A stretch of 64,000 nt of DNA from Treponema sp. (GTDB lineage: Bacteria; Spirochaetota; Spirochaetia; Treponematales; Treponemataceae): contig JAGAZO010000017.1 in NCBI GenBank assembly GCA_017940005.1, positions 62,001 through 126,000 on the forward strand. Direction: 5' to 3'. Of this stretch, positions 51,502-59,623 are shown piece after piece (the first letter of the stretch is position 1; every line of letters begins with the position of its first letter). The position numbers and the translations under genes are program-made. Below the pieces are notes generated by a model. It made no database searches and was not told the origin of the DNA. It saw nothing but the letters and a program-made list of their open reading frames with translations.

Positions 51502-52347
51502 TTAACAATTCCCCGTGAACACATGCAAAAGATATTCGCGCGCAACTTGCGCAAGGCGGCGCACTGTTGCAACAGGAGTAGGCTCGCCGTCCGCCATGAG
51601 ATAGCGCGGGAAAAAGCGCGTAATGTGCAGCGGAATGTTTGCATCGATTTTTGAAACCCAGCGTGCAAGTTCACGCATCTCGTTTTCGCTGTCGTTAAAA
51701 TGCGGCACAATGAGCGTCGTCAACTCAACATGCGTGCGGCTCTGACAAAGCGTTATGGCATTTTTAACAATTTCAAAATCGCCGCCAAGTTTTTTGTACC
51801 AGCTGTCAGTAAATCCTTTTAAATCGATATTCATCGCATCAATATGCGGAAGCACTTCTTCAAGCACCGACACATTCACCGAGCCGCTCGTGACGACAAC
51901 ATTTTTCATGCCGCGTTCATGTACAAGGAGAGAAGCATCTCGCACATATTCCCACGATATGAGCGGCTCGTTGTACGTGAACGCAACGCCGATGTTACCG
52001 CATCGTGCAAACTCCTCTGCTTTTTGTGCGAGCATTTCAGGCGACACGTATTCAGTTGCAGCGTCATCGCCAACTTGCGAAATGCTTGCATTTTGGCAAA
52101 ACGGACAATGCAAGTTACAGCCAAAGCTGCCCGCAGAGAGAATCATGCTGTCGGGATAAAACAAGTACAGCGGCTTTTTTTCAATAGGGTCGAGCGAAAG
52201 AGACGTGAGCATTCCGTAATTGAGCGGCACAATGCTGCCGTTTTTGTTTGCACGAGCGCGACACTGCCCCACTTGCCCCTCTGCAAGAGCGCAGCGGTAA
52301 AAACATGTAGCGCAGGTGATTTTTTGATTGGGGTTTATCACGGACAT
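51502..52347 (-). CDS. amrS: AmmeMemoRadiSam system radical SAM enzyme (AmrS)
   Basis: A 281-residue radical SAM protein. The [4Fe-4S] motif is CNLHCPFC (C77, C81, C84), preceded by four more Cys (12, 15, 19, 29) as is typical of AmrS. Glycine-rich FTYNEPLISWEYV and the NIDLKGFTDSWYKKL block also match. It is the radical SAM part of a three-part system with a Memo-like and an AMMECR1-like domain, both present here in one gene at 54.2 kb. The reaction is not established. The first bases of this gene are duplicated at 53.1 kb, flanking an inserted HicAB module, but the reading frame here is intact. Confidence 0.93.
   Translation of the reverse strand: MSVINPNQKITCATCFYRCALAEGQVGQCRARANKNGSIVPLNYGMLTSLSLDPIEKKPLYLFYPDSMILSAGSFGCNLHCPFCQNASISQVGDDAATEYVSPEMLAQKAEEFARCGNIGVAFTYNEPLISWEYVRDASLLVHERGMKNVVVTSGSVNVSVLEEVLPHIDAMNIDLKGFTDSWYKKLGGDFEIVKNAITLCQSRTHVELTTLIVPHFNDSENEMRELARWVSKIDANIPLHITRFFPRYLMADGEPTPVATVRRLAQVAREYLLHVFTGNC
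52306..52341. repeat. Direct repeat, copy 1 (inside amrS)
   Basis: A 36-base sequence covering codons 3-14 of amrS, identical to 53135-53170. The two copies bracket the HicAB module. Confidence 0.95.
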
Positions 52348-52447
52348 ATTTATAGCAACCTTTGATTTGTGCAGCAAGATTGATGATTATTCGACAAACG
52401 CTCCCGCATAACAGTCATTCATTTTTCCGTAAAACAAAGTTTTTTGC

Positions 52448-52849
52448 TTACAATGCCAAAAATGGACGATTAAAAACTTTTTGCAAGCGGTACAGTGTTT
52501 CAAGCGTAGGATTTGTCTTGCGCGGATTTTCAAGCCGTTGATATTGCTGATATGTCATTCCTGCTGCCGCTGCAACATCCTTTTGAGATCGATTCGCACG
52601 AGCCTTGCGCAATTCTATCGCAAAGGCAACTTTTGGCGAGACTTCTATAGGATAACCGCCTGTGTACTTTGGCTCAGGGATAGAATACCCATTGTCAAAA
52701 TGCGATGCCAATACGCCGTCCAATGCTTCTTTTGCCATCTCTAATGCGTGCGCTTGCGTATGACCATACGTTAGAACATTCGGCATGTCAGGGAATTGCG
52801 CAATATACGTTTTCTCATCTTGTTCTGTAATGATGCAGTTGTATGTCAT
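52448..52849 (-). CDS. hicB: HicB antitoxin
   Basis: A 133-residue antitoxin. The N-terminal half is the degraded RNase H-like HicB fold with YIAQFPDMPNVLTYGHT and ALEMAKEALDG; the C-terminal half is a helix-turn-helix with RSQKDVAAAAGMTYQQYQRLE, which should bind the operator in front of hicA. The ATG overlaps the hicA stop codon (ATGA). Order hicA-hicB with coupled translation is the usual form. The pair sits inside a duplicated target in the AmmeMemo operon. Confidence 0.93.
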   Translation of the reverse strand: MTYNCIITEQDEKTYIAQFPDMPNVLTYGHTQAHALEMAKEALDGVLASHFDNGYSIPEPKYTGGYPIEVSPKVAFAIELRKARANRSQKDVAAAAGMTYQQYQRLENPRKTNPTLETLYRLQKVFNRPFLAL

Positions 52850-53061
52850 TTTTCAACCTCCTTTTTCGTTTCTGGGTCTATATCTGCCTCTTTTAGAAGT
52901 ATTTTTGCAAACATCCCCATATCATCATTTCCGTGTACAGGAACAGCAACAGAACGTGATTTACCAGGCTTTTTAAAAATATGGTGCGAACCGCTAATCC
53001 TATCTAATACCCAACCATTCTTTTTTAAGATTTTTATCACCTGTCTTGCCGTCATGCCCAT
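52846..53061 (-). CDS. hicA: HicA toxin, mRNA interferase
   Basis: A 71-residue toxin with a double-stranded-RNA-binding-like fold. TARQVIKILKKNGW and the catalytic His in SGSHHIFKKPG are visible, then VPVHGNDDMGMF. It cleaves mRNA when not held by HicB. I start at the ATG at 53061, which lies 6 bases after TATGCT; an ATG 15 bases earlier would fall inside the -10. The antitoxin gene follows with an ATGA overlap. Confidence 0.93.
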   Translation of the reverse strand: MGMTARQVIKILKKNGWVLDRISGSHHIFKKPGKSRSVAVPVHGNDDMGMFAKILLKEADIDPETKKEVEK

Positions 53062-53067
53062 GTATCC

Positions 53068-53096
53068 AGCATACAATATATATGTTGTACCGTCAA
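53068..53096 (-). promoter_or_regulatory. hicAB promoter (leaderless)
   Basis: TTGACG (53091-53096), 17-base spacer, TATGCT (53068-53073) on the minus strand, then 6 bases to the hicA ATG. Confidence 0.65.
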
Positions 53097-53110
53097 GATA
53101 TTTTGTTATA

Positions 53111-53176
53111 TTAACCTTGTATGGTCACCGCTCTTGTAGCGCAGGTGATTTTTTGATTGGGGTTTATCACGCTCAT
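53111..53176 (-). pseudogene. Orphaned 5' end of amrS
   Basis: An ATG overlapping the methyltransferase stop codon (ATGA) opens MSVINPNQKITCAT, the first 14 residues of AmrS, then runs seven unrelated codons to a stop. It marks where amrS used to begin before the HicAB module was inserted; 21 codons, surely non-functional. Confidence 0.85.
53135..53170. repeat. Direct repeat, copy 2 (orphaned amrS start)
   Basis: Identical to 52306-52341; 829 bases separate the starts of the two copies. Confidence 0.95.
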
Positions 53177-54132
53177 TTCCTCTTCCGCTGCTCATGCGTT
53201 GTATTGCGCTCCCAAAATACGCCGTCAGTATATCCTTGAATCGCTGTATTCTCTTCTGCGCGCAAAAGCCGCTTTTCTGCAAGCAGGCAATACTCTTTAT
53301 TGATTTCAATGCCGCAATAGTTTCGCGCAAGTTTTTTTGCGACGACAGCAGTTGTGCCACTGCCAAGAAACGGATCGAACACGAGGCTGTTCTGACGCGA
53401 ACTTGCAAGAATCAATTTTGCGATGAGTTTTTCGCTCTTTTGCGTCGGGTGCTCAGTGTTTTCACTCATCGACCAGTACGGTACTGTAATGTCGTCCCAA
53501 AAATTCGATGCGCCAGTCAAACGAAATTTCTTGCCATCAGTTTCTTGCCAATCTTTCGGCACGCCATTCTCGCGATACGGCGCAACAACGCGACGTTTTT
53601 GCTTCACTGCCTCTGCATTAAAATAATAATTTTCGCTCACTGTTGCAAATAAAATATCTTCGGAACAATTTTTCCAGTTTGCTTTTGAACTCCTGCCTTT
53701 TTCGCGCTGCCACGTAATGCGATTGCGCACAATCAAATGACGTGAAACAACAGCATACATCGCCGCCATGCATTTCCAGTCGCCGCACAAATACACGCTC
53801 GCATCTCTTTTGAGCAGCCGTACAACTTTTGGAAACCACGAGGCAAGATACTGCGTGTATTCATCATCGCTGCGCTCAGTGAATTTTGTTCCGTGGAAAT
53901 TTTTTGTGATGTTGTACGGCGGGTCGAGTATCATCAAATCGACGCAATTTGACGGAAAACAGTCTATTGCAAAAATCATGTCGTCGTTAAAAATTTTATT
54001 AATAATTTCAGAATAAGAAAGCGCTTCATGTGCATGACAGAGGCGCGGCGTTAATAACTCTCTGTCGCTGTCAGTGAGCGTCACCGAGTGATTTCGCAGC
54101 GAGTAGATTTTTGCAGTTTTGTCTTGTGCCAT
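53173..54132 (-). CDS. DNA adenine- or cytosine-N-methyltransferase, beta class, orphan
   Basis: A 319-residue DNA methyltransferase. The catalytic motif IV DPPYNITKNF comes first (about residue 71) and the SAM-binding motif I DPFLGSGTTAVVAKK near the C-terminus, the order of the beta class. DPPY fits N6-adenine, less often N4-cytosine; the recognition sequence cannot be read. No restriction enzyme gene is nearby. The ATG at 54132 has GAGGTA 8 bases upstream. Its stop codon overlaps the old amrS start, so it was coupled to amrS before the HicAB insertion. It may act as a gene-regulating methylase. Confidence 0.92.
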   Translation of the reverse strand: MAQDKTAKIYSLRNHSVTLTDSDRELLTPRLCHAHEALSYSEIINKIFNDDMIFAIDCFPSNCVDLMILDPPYNITKNFHGTKFTERSDDEYTQYLASWFPKVVRLLKRDASVYLCGDWKCMAAMYAVVSRHLIVRNRITWQREKGRSSKANWKNCSEDILFATVSENYYFNAEAVKQKRRVVAPYRENGVPKDWQETDGKKFRLTGASNFWDDITVPYWSMSENTEHPTQKSEKLIAKLILASSRQNSLVFDPFLGSGTTAVVAKKLARNYCGIEINKEYCLLAEKRLLRAEENTAIQGYTDGVFWERNTTHEQRKRK

Positions 54133-54221
54133 ACGCATTACCTCGTTTTATTAACGCTGCCCTGTATTAGCAATGCCGTCTCATGCTGTGATGCAGCGCC
54201 ATTTTAATAATGCGTCCCAGT

Positions 54222-55646
54222 CTAATAATGACGCACTACTTCAAATCGTTCCAAGTCGGGGTTTTCAGCTGCGTTGATTCCCGCTTTCCTGCATGCAATG
54301 TCTATTTGCTCTTCAACGGTGTTCACCGATTCAAGATTGGGCAAAAGCAAGCCGCGCCTCGTTCCCTTTGTCACGATAACGCCAAATCGTTTTACATCAA
54401 GCTCATCCTTTGAAGCGATTTTTTCTGCTCCCCCCAAAACATCAACACTATACACAAGAAACGGAAGTTCGCGCTCGGTCACTGCTGGGAAACGCGGGTC
54501 GCGCGTGGCGGCGCTCACAGCATTTGCAATGATTTCTTCTGCGAGCGACGAGCATGTGGTCGCTATCGTTCCAATACAACCGCGAAGCATTCCGTCTTTT
54601 TTGAGCGACACAAATGCGCCCGCTCGATTGTTAAGCAGCTCGCAAGAAAGTTTCCACCCGTTAAACGGCGCATCGTCGCACACAACTTTGCCATTTCGCA
54701 CGCACAACGTTTTTCCCGTCTTCACATATGTCTCAATCGTGGCGCGCGCAAGGCGCACATATTCATCTTCGTTATTTTTCCGCGCATCAAGTTCGCTACG
54801 CTCAAACGCTTCATATTGCGTCAAAAAATTGCGGCGTTCGTCGTAAGCCAAAACATCGTACATGCAAAATCCATAACCTACACCGAACGTACTTTCGTGC
54901 GAAAGTTTTTGCGCGCGAACTGCCGTGCAATCAAGCGCGCCCGCCATGATGACAAACGAGCGGTGTCCGCACTCTGCAGCGTTTTCACAAAAATCGAGAG
55001 AGAAGGAAAAAAGTTTTCCAAAATCAGCGTCTCCCATCACTTTCATAATGCGCTCATCATACTGCGGTCCTTCTTCACGAAACCCGTACGGTCCGTCTGC
55101 TTTGAGCACATGTGACAAATCGCCGCTTGCAACAAACACAACGCGCTTTTTCGTTTTTTCCGCCGCACGCTTAATGCACTTGCCGAGCATATAATGATTT
55201 TTATACGACTGCCCTGAAAGCCCTATGCGCACCACTTTGTAATCCGCACAATAGTTATTGATAAAATACAGCGGCACCATCGTTCCGTGATCAAGCGATT
55301 TGTCGCGCTCGCCTTTTGTTCCTGCCGCTATGCCGAACTCCGCAGCTTCCTCGCAAATTGACGCGACAAGCTGCTCATCGTATGTAACGCGAAAACGCAC
55401 ATTCGGTGCATCGAATCGAGAAAAACTACCTGACGCTTCTGCTCCGGGAGAAATGTGGAAGTAATCAGCATAGAGTGTTGCATGTGGAGATGTTATGACA
55501 ATAGTTTCAGGCGCAAGCTCTGCAATCTTTTTTGCAACAATTTCATATGAAGCAACGCTCGCAGCAATTTTGTTTTCTTCTCCGCGTCCAATCTCATGCA
55601 CGATGAGCGGCGGATGCGGCACCATAAACGCACCAACGATTGCCAT
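54222..55646 (-). CDS. AmmeMemoRadiSam protein AB: Memo-like dioxygenase fold fused to AMMECR1
   Basis: A 474-residue two-domain protein. Residues 1-270 are the Memo/LigB fold, with conserved His in MVPHPPLIVH, SPHATLY and GDLSHVL. Residues 290-474 are AMMECR1, with the signature GMLRGCIGTI and RDPRFPAVTERELP. Together with the radical SAM gene amrS at 51.5 kb it makes the complete three-component AmmeMemoRadiSam set, whose chemistry is unknown. GGGGGTG stands before the ATG at 55646. The CmpB-like gene lies 80 bases upstream on the same strand, the methyltransferase 89 bases downstream. Confidence 0.92.
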   Translation of the reverse strand: MAIVGAFMVPHPPLIVHEIGRGEENKIAASVASYEIVAKKIAELAPETIVITSPHATLYADYFHISPGAEASGSFSRFDAPNVRFRVTYDEQLVASICEEAAEFGIAAGTKGERDKSLDHGTMVPLYFINNYCADYKVVRIGLSGQSYKNHYMLGKCIKRAAEKTKKRVVFVASGDLSHVLKADGPYGFREEGPQYDERIMKVMGDADFGKLFSFSLDFCENAAECGHRSFVIMAGALDCTAVRAQKLSHESTFGVGYGFCMYDVLAYDERRNFLTQYEAFERSELDARKNNEDEYVRLARATIETYVKTGKTLCVRNGKVVCDDAPFNGWKLSCELLNNRAGAFVSLKKDGMLRGCIGTIATTCSSLAEEIIANAVSAATRDPRFPAVTERELPFLVYSVDVLGGAEKIASKDELDVKRFGVIVTKGTRRGLLLPNLESVNTVEEQIDIACRKAGINAAENPDLERFEVVRHY

Positions 55647-55726
55647 AGTCACCCCCAAAATAATAATTATTGAAAACCTCAAAAAACACAAAGCACCTTT
55701 AGTTGCACTTTTTCGAGAATGCTCTA

Positions 55727-56605
55727 TTATTTTGATGCACGCTTTTTTGCAAATGCAGCTTTCCGTTCCGCAACTCTTTCTGCAAAACGATGCTTAACAA
55801 GTGCGAGCGACTCTCTGTAGCTCGTGCTCGAAACGCGTGGAAAGCGTGCAATAAATTTTTCAAAATCAAAACGGTGTTCATTAAACGAGTCAATTTTTTG
55901 CATGAGCGAGTCGCTGAATTTGTTGCGTTCGACAGCAGCGCGTTTTTTGATAGACGCAAACATATCTGCAATGCTTGTGCTGATGAACCATTGCTCTCCC
56001 GCATATCGCTCTCGCAACGATTCGCCAAATTCTTTAAGTTTTGCCATAGTCATGCTGAAATCAATCAGTTTGTGGATTGTTAATAACGCATCGACAACAA
56101 ATACAAGGGCAAGCCCATCTGCCAAATACACCGTAACAGTGTCGTCGATTTTATATACCATGCTGTTCACAAACGGTTGCACAAAATGAACGGCAACAAG
56201 CCCCATTACACCAAACAGCGTTGAGTTGAGCAAGCACACGCGCCCTTTTATGTTAAATTTATGTTCAGAATAATCCCACCACTTCATTTTAAATATCTTT
56301 TCCATTTGCCAGCTTGTAACATACTCCACAAGCGAACAGAGCACCATGCACGTTACAAAAAGTGTTATCCACGATGCCTGCACTTTTTCTGGAAGCATCA
56401 TGACGACAAGACCGCCAAATCCATAGACAGGACAAATAGGACCATGCAAAAATCCACGATTGATAAATTTATGCTCGTAAAAGATGCCCACATACAAGAC
56501 TTCCGAGCACCAGCCGATAAAGCTGTATAAGAGAAAAATTAAAAAGAGCCGCGCAAGAGGAATCACTTGAATTGCAGATGGCGTATGAAGTAAAAAATCT
56601 TTCAT
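55727..56605 (-). CDS. Putative ABC-transporter type IV membrane protein (CmpB family)
   Basis: A 292-residue membrane protein. The family core is GWCSEVLYVGIFYEHKFINR and GFLHGPICPVYGFGG, spread over six hydrophobic helices within residues 15-190. The C-terminal 100 residues are highly charged and helical (ERNKFSDSLMQKIDSFNEHR), probably cytoplasmic. Despite the family name, a transport role is unproven. The ATG overlaps the DUF4954 stop codon (ATGA), so both are translated together. Confidence 0.85.
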   Translation of the reverse strand: MKDFLLHTPSAIQVIPLARLFLIFLLYSFIGWCSEVLYVGIFYEHKFINRGFLHGPICPVYGFGGLVVMMLPEKVQASWITLFVTCMVLCSLVEYVTSWQMEKIFKMKWWDYSEHKFNIKGRVCLLNSTLFGVMGLVAVHFVQPFVNSMVYKIDDTVTVYLADGLALVFVVDALLTIHKLIDFSMTMAKLKEFGESLRERYAGEQWFISTSIADMFASIKKRAAVERNKFSDSLMQKIDSFNEHRFDFEKFIARFPRVSSTSYRESLALVKHRFAERVAERKAAFAKKRASK

Positions 56606-58770
56606 TGTATACTTCCAAATATCGATTTAAATTTTTTATTATTCTCTTCCGTGTCATTTTTAAGCGCTCTCAAAAAATCATTCGTGTCAAGTGTACCGAT
56701 CACAGCTTCCATTTCGTTATCATCTTGATATACCATTTTACGATAATAATCAGTATAATCTTTTTTACGAGAAGATACCGATTCATTATACATATCTGTT
56801 GAAACAGCGGTAACTTCATGCACAATGTCTTCATATATTGTCTTTGTAAAATTGTCAATTTTCTCATCGTAGAGCAATTCAAATAGATGCACCGCATACC
56901 GCGCTTTATATTTTTGATATAACGCCTCGCATTCGTCATAAAATTGATGAACTGCTTCCCAGTCAACGATTGTGTTATTTTTTATTTTAAAAATCAACTC
57001 ATCAATTTTTTTTGCAGGAATTACTTGGCCACCGACATTGCACCATTCAGTATAGAGCGGTACTTCAGTGATTTTATCAATAACATCGGATGAAAAATGC
57101 AGTATATTTTCGACCGTACAATACTCACTAATTGCGCGCGCAGCAAAATATTTAATAATTCTGCAATAAAACCAATACGCATGAGCAGGCTTGCAGACAA
57201 CTGCACCATATTTTTTCTGACACTGTGCATCTGAAAGCGTAAAGTCTGCGTCGGGATTTTTTTCGATAAATAATTTTGCTGCTTTATATCGTTCTTCAGG
57301 CGTATTTGCATTGGCAGCGGCGGCTTTATTCAGTTTTGGTAAAACATCCGCAGTTAAAACAATGATTCTTTCACACGCTGCGAGCGCTTCTTGAATTGTA
57401 TCGGGCGCAAACGGATCCATTTCAATATGCTGCAACTTTATAATCCGTTTATCGCGTTTTTGAAATTTATATTTATTACGTACAATCGCAAACATGTCGT
57501 ACATAAACCACCATGCGGGAATTATCTGCACACTCCTGTCACCGTTTTCACCAAGCGCAACAAGTGAAAATGGATACGGTATATCAAGCTCGTATTGATA
57601 GGAACCTTTTGCGACGAGCACGAATGATGCAAAACGACTGTTATGCTTGAAATCGCTTGCAAGGCCTGGCCAAAATCCGCGATGCGCAAGCAACTCTCCA
57701 TCAGGACTTCGTGAATTATGATTACTGCCTATTGTTGCACCAGAAGCAATGTTCGACTGTCCCATAATTGTAGATGCAATAAGAAATGAAGAATTGTGAT
57801 GCTGTTCGTGAAACGGAAAAATCAAATTGTTGAGAATTTCGCAACATGAAATGGTGGAGTTATCGCCAAGCACAGAGTTTAACAATCGCGCGCCATATTT
57901 GAGCTGACAATTCCTGCCAATGACGAACCGTACCGCAACAGCTTGATAAAAAATGCGACTCCCGTAGCCCATAATACCGTTTACCATTTCAACGCCTTCT
58001 CCAATCTGAGACTCCTCTTTTTCAGAAGAAAGCACTGTAATGTTTTTTAATTTAAATGCGCCTTTTATATAAGTGCATGCCCCTATCTTCGCATCTTTTA
58101 GCAATGTTGTATTTTTGATGACAGCATTATCTTCGACCACACCGTACGTATTGAGCTCACCACCATTCTTTTGTTCCGTAAATTCAAAGAATTTTTTCAT
58201 CAACGTTTCATCGCCACGATAGCGCGACCACAAATACGCATCGGCAGGAATCATATTTTCAAAAGGTAAAACAGCACGTCCTCCATTTTCATTTACAATA
58301 TCAATCCAAATGCGATCTTCAGCTGGCTCACCTTTTTTCAGAACACCGTTTCCAAATTTTGCATGCTTTGTGCAACTCATCTCCTGAATGTTAAACAGCA
58401 TTACGTTATCACCAAGTCGGTAATTCTCAAGATATGTTACATTACGAATTACGTTGTCATTTCCAACAACGACATTTATTAATTTTGAGCGATAGATTCC
58501 TGCCTCAAGTTCCAAGTCGTGATATTTTAATTTGGCGGGACGCAACTTGCCAAGTACTACAAATCCAGAAAAAGACGAACTCCGTATGAGCGAAGCATCA
58601 AAATGCTCTGCATCGACATAGACATTCTGCCACGAAGCATCATCGCTGGAGTTAAGATTTTTTTCGAGCAATTCAATTTCTGCCTCTGTAAGATGACGTT
58701 TATGTTTTATTAACTCGACAGGTACATCGGCACAGATACGCGCTTTATCAAAATATGTTACTGTTACCAC
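56602..58770 (-). CDS. DUF4954 left-handed beta-helix protein
   Basis: A 722-residue protein of the DUF4954 family. Residues 90-350 carry hexapeptide-type repeats of a left-handed beta-helix (IRNVTYLENYRLGDNVML, AVIKNTTLLKDAKIGACTYI, IVGQ-like STIMGQSNIASGATIGSNH), as in sugar nucleotidyl- and acyltransferases. GSNHNSRSPDGELL is a family block with a conserved His. The C-terminal half is helical. The start is GTG at 58770, 8 bases after a -10. It heads an operon with the CmpB-like gene. Enzymatic role unknown. Confidence 0.85.
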   Translation of the reverse strand: MVTVTYFDKARICADVPVELIKHKRHLTEAEIELLEKNLNSSDDASWQNVYVDAEHFDASLIRSSSFSGFVVLGKLRPAKLKYHDLELEAGIYRSKLINVVVGNDNVIRNVTYLENYRLGDNVMLFNIQEMSCTKHAKFGNGVLKKGEPAEDRIWIDIVNENGGRAVLPFENMIPADAYLWSRYRGDETLMKKFFEFTEQKNGGELNTYGVVEDNAVIKNTTLLKDAKIGACTYIKGAFKLKNITVLSSEKEESQIGEGVEMVNGIMGYGSRIFYQAVAVRFVIGRNCQLKYGARLLNSVLGDNSTISCCEILNNLIFPFHEQHHNSSFLIASTIMGQSNIASGATIGSNHNSRSPDGELLAHRGFWPGLASDFKHNSRFASFVLVAKGSYQYELDIPYPFSLVALGENGDRSVQIIPAWWFMYDMFAIVRNKYKFQKRDKRIIKLQHIEMDPFAPDTIQEALAACERIIVLTADVLPKLNKAAAANANTPEERYKAAKLFIEKNPDADFTLSDAQCQKKYGAVVCKPAHAYWFYCRIIKYFAARAISEYCTVENILHFSSDVIDKITEVPLYTEWCNVGGQVIPAKKIDELIFKIKNNTIVDWEAVHQFYDECEALYQKYKARYAVHLFELLYDEKIDNFTKTIYEDIVHEVTAVSTDMYNESVSSRKKDYTDYYRKMVYQDDNEMEAVIGTLDTNDFLRALKNDTEENNKKFKSIFGSIQ

Positions 58771-58778
58771 AATGGATT

Positions 58779-58808
58779 ATTTTACATTTAGACATGGCAT
58801 TTTGTAAA
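58779..58808 (-). promoter_or_regulatory. Promoter of the DUF4954 gene (leaderless GTG)
   Basis: TTTACA (58803-58808), 18-base spacer, TAAAAT (58779-58784) on the minus strand, then 8 bases to the GTG start. No ribosome site. Confidence 0.6.
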
Positions 58809-58939
58809 GCCGTATTTTTTGTACAATATATTTTATCAAACTCTATACTTTCAAACAGTATTGACATAAACGGACATGTTAATTACAGTTATATATATTT
58901 GAGAGTATTTTTGCTTATACAAGCTTAAGAAGGAGCATT

Positions 58940-59242
58940 ATGTCCATTGCAAACGATTTTCTTCTCTTTTCGCTCGCCAATGAAGTTTTCGCATACGATG
59001 ACGAATATGACGATGATTTCGATGTTGATGACGATGATTTTGATGACGACGAAGACGATGAATCGCTCGATGAATTTGACGATGACGCGGATTTTTTTGA
59101 TGACGATTTTGAAGAAGACGACGATCCTGATGAACCATACGACGATTATGAATACGAAGATGGTTATGAAAGCCTCAATGATGAAGGAGAAGAGCTTTTG
59201 GACGAAGATGAATTCGACGACCTTGATGACGACAATTATTAA
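58940..59242 (+). CDS. Extremely acidic small protein
   Basis: A 100-residue protein. After a short hydrophobic start (MSIANDFLLFSLANEVFAY) well over half of the residues are Asp or Glu, in runs such as DDEYDDDFDVDDDDFDD; no basic residue is seen in the whole chain. A strong ribosome site (AAGAAGGAG) 5 bases before the ATG supports it as a real gene. It converges on rsfS and overlaps its end by 4 bases. Function unknown; ion buffering or binding of a basic partner would fit the charge. Alternate frames over the GAT repeats are open but lack signals. Confidence 0.75.
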   Translation: MSIANDFLLFSLANEVFAYDDEYDDDFDVDDDDFDDDEDDESLDEFDDDADFFDDDFEEDDDPDEPYDDYEYEDGYESLNDEGEELLDEDEFDDLDDDNY

Positions 59243-59595
59243 TCTGCACGGAAATCAATAGTCCGTGCCGCGTGCCATAGTTTTTCCAAATCGTAAAAAG
59301 TACGCGCGTCTTCAGACATCAAGTGTATGACAATATTGCCAAAATCAAGGAGATTCCAGTCGTCCCCGTCTTTGAGCTTTCTATTGGTAACGTGCATTTC
59401 CATGCTATTTTCTTTTGCATACTCTTTCACCTGTTTGTATAATCCCTGCCAATGTGCAGAGCTTGAAACTGTTGCTATGACAAAAAAATCTGTCCATCCG
59501 TTCAACTGCGAAATGTCGAGCAATGCAACATTTTTTCCTTTGCCGTCTTCAAGCAAACACGCTATCTCTTTCGCTTTTTGTTCTGCATTCTTCAT
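59239..59595 (-). CDS. rsfS: Ribosome silencing factor RsfS
   Basis: A 118-residue RsfS/Iojap protein. It binds ribosomal protein uL14 and blocks subunit joining when nutrients are low. Family blocks: DISQLNGWTDFFVIATVSS, SSAHWQGL and the C-terminal WNLLDFGNIVIHLMSEDARTFYDLEKLW. The ATG at 59595 has AAGGAAT upstream; upstream in-frame codons belong to the end of the LCP gene region and lack conservation. Last gene of the obg-nadD-yqeK-LCP-rsfS run. Confidence 0.94.
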   Translation of the reverse strand: MKNAEQKAKEIACLLEDGKGKNVALLDISQLNGWTDFFVIATVSSSAHWQGLYKQVKEYAKENSMEMHVTNRKLKDGDDWNLLDFGNIVIHLMSEDARTFYDLEKLWHAARTIDFRAD

Positions 59596-59623
59596 AACAT
59601 ATTCCTTACAGTGATGATGCGCA

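Noticed and set aside
58947-59261. Met/Thr-rich frame in another phase of the acidic gene
   Set aside because: Simple re-reading of GAT/GAC repeats; the ribosome site spacing fits the acidic frame at 58940.
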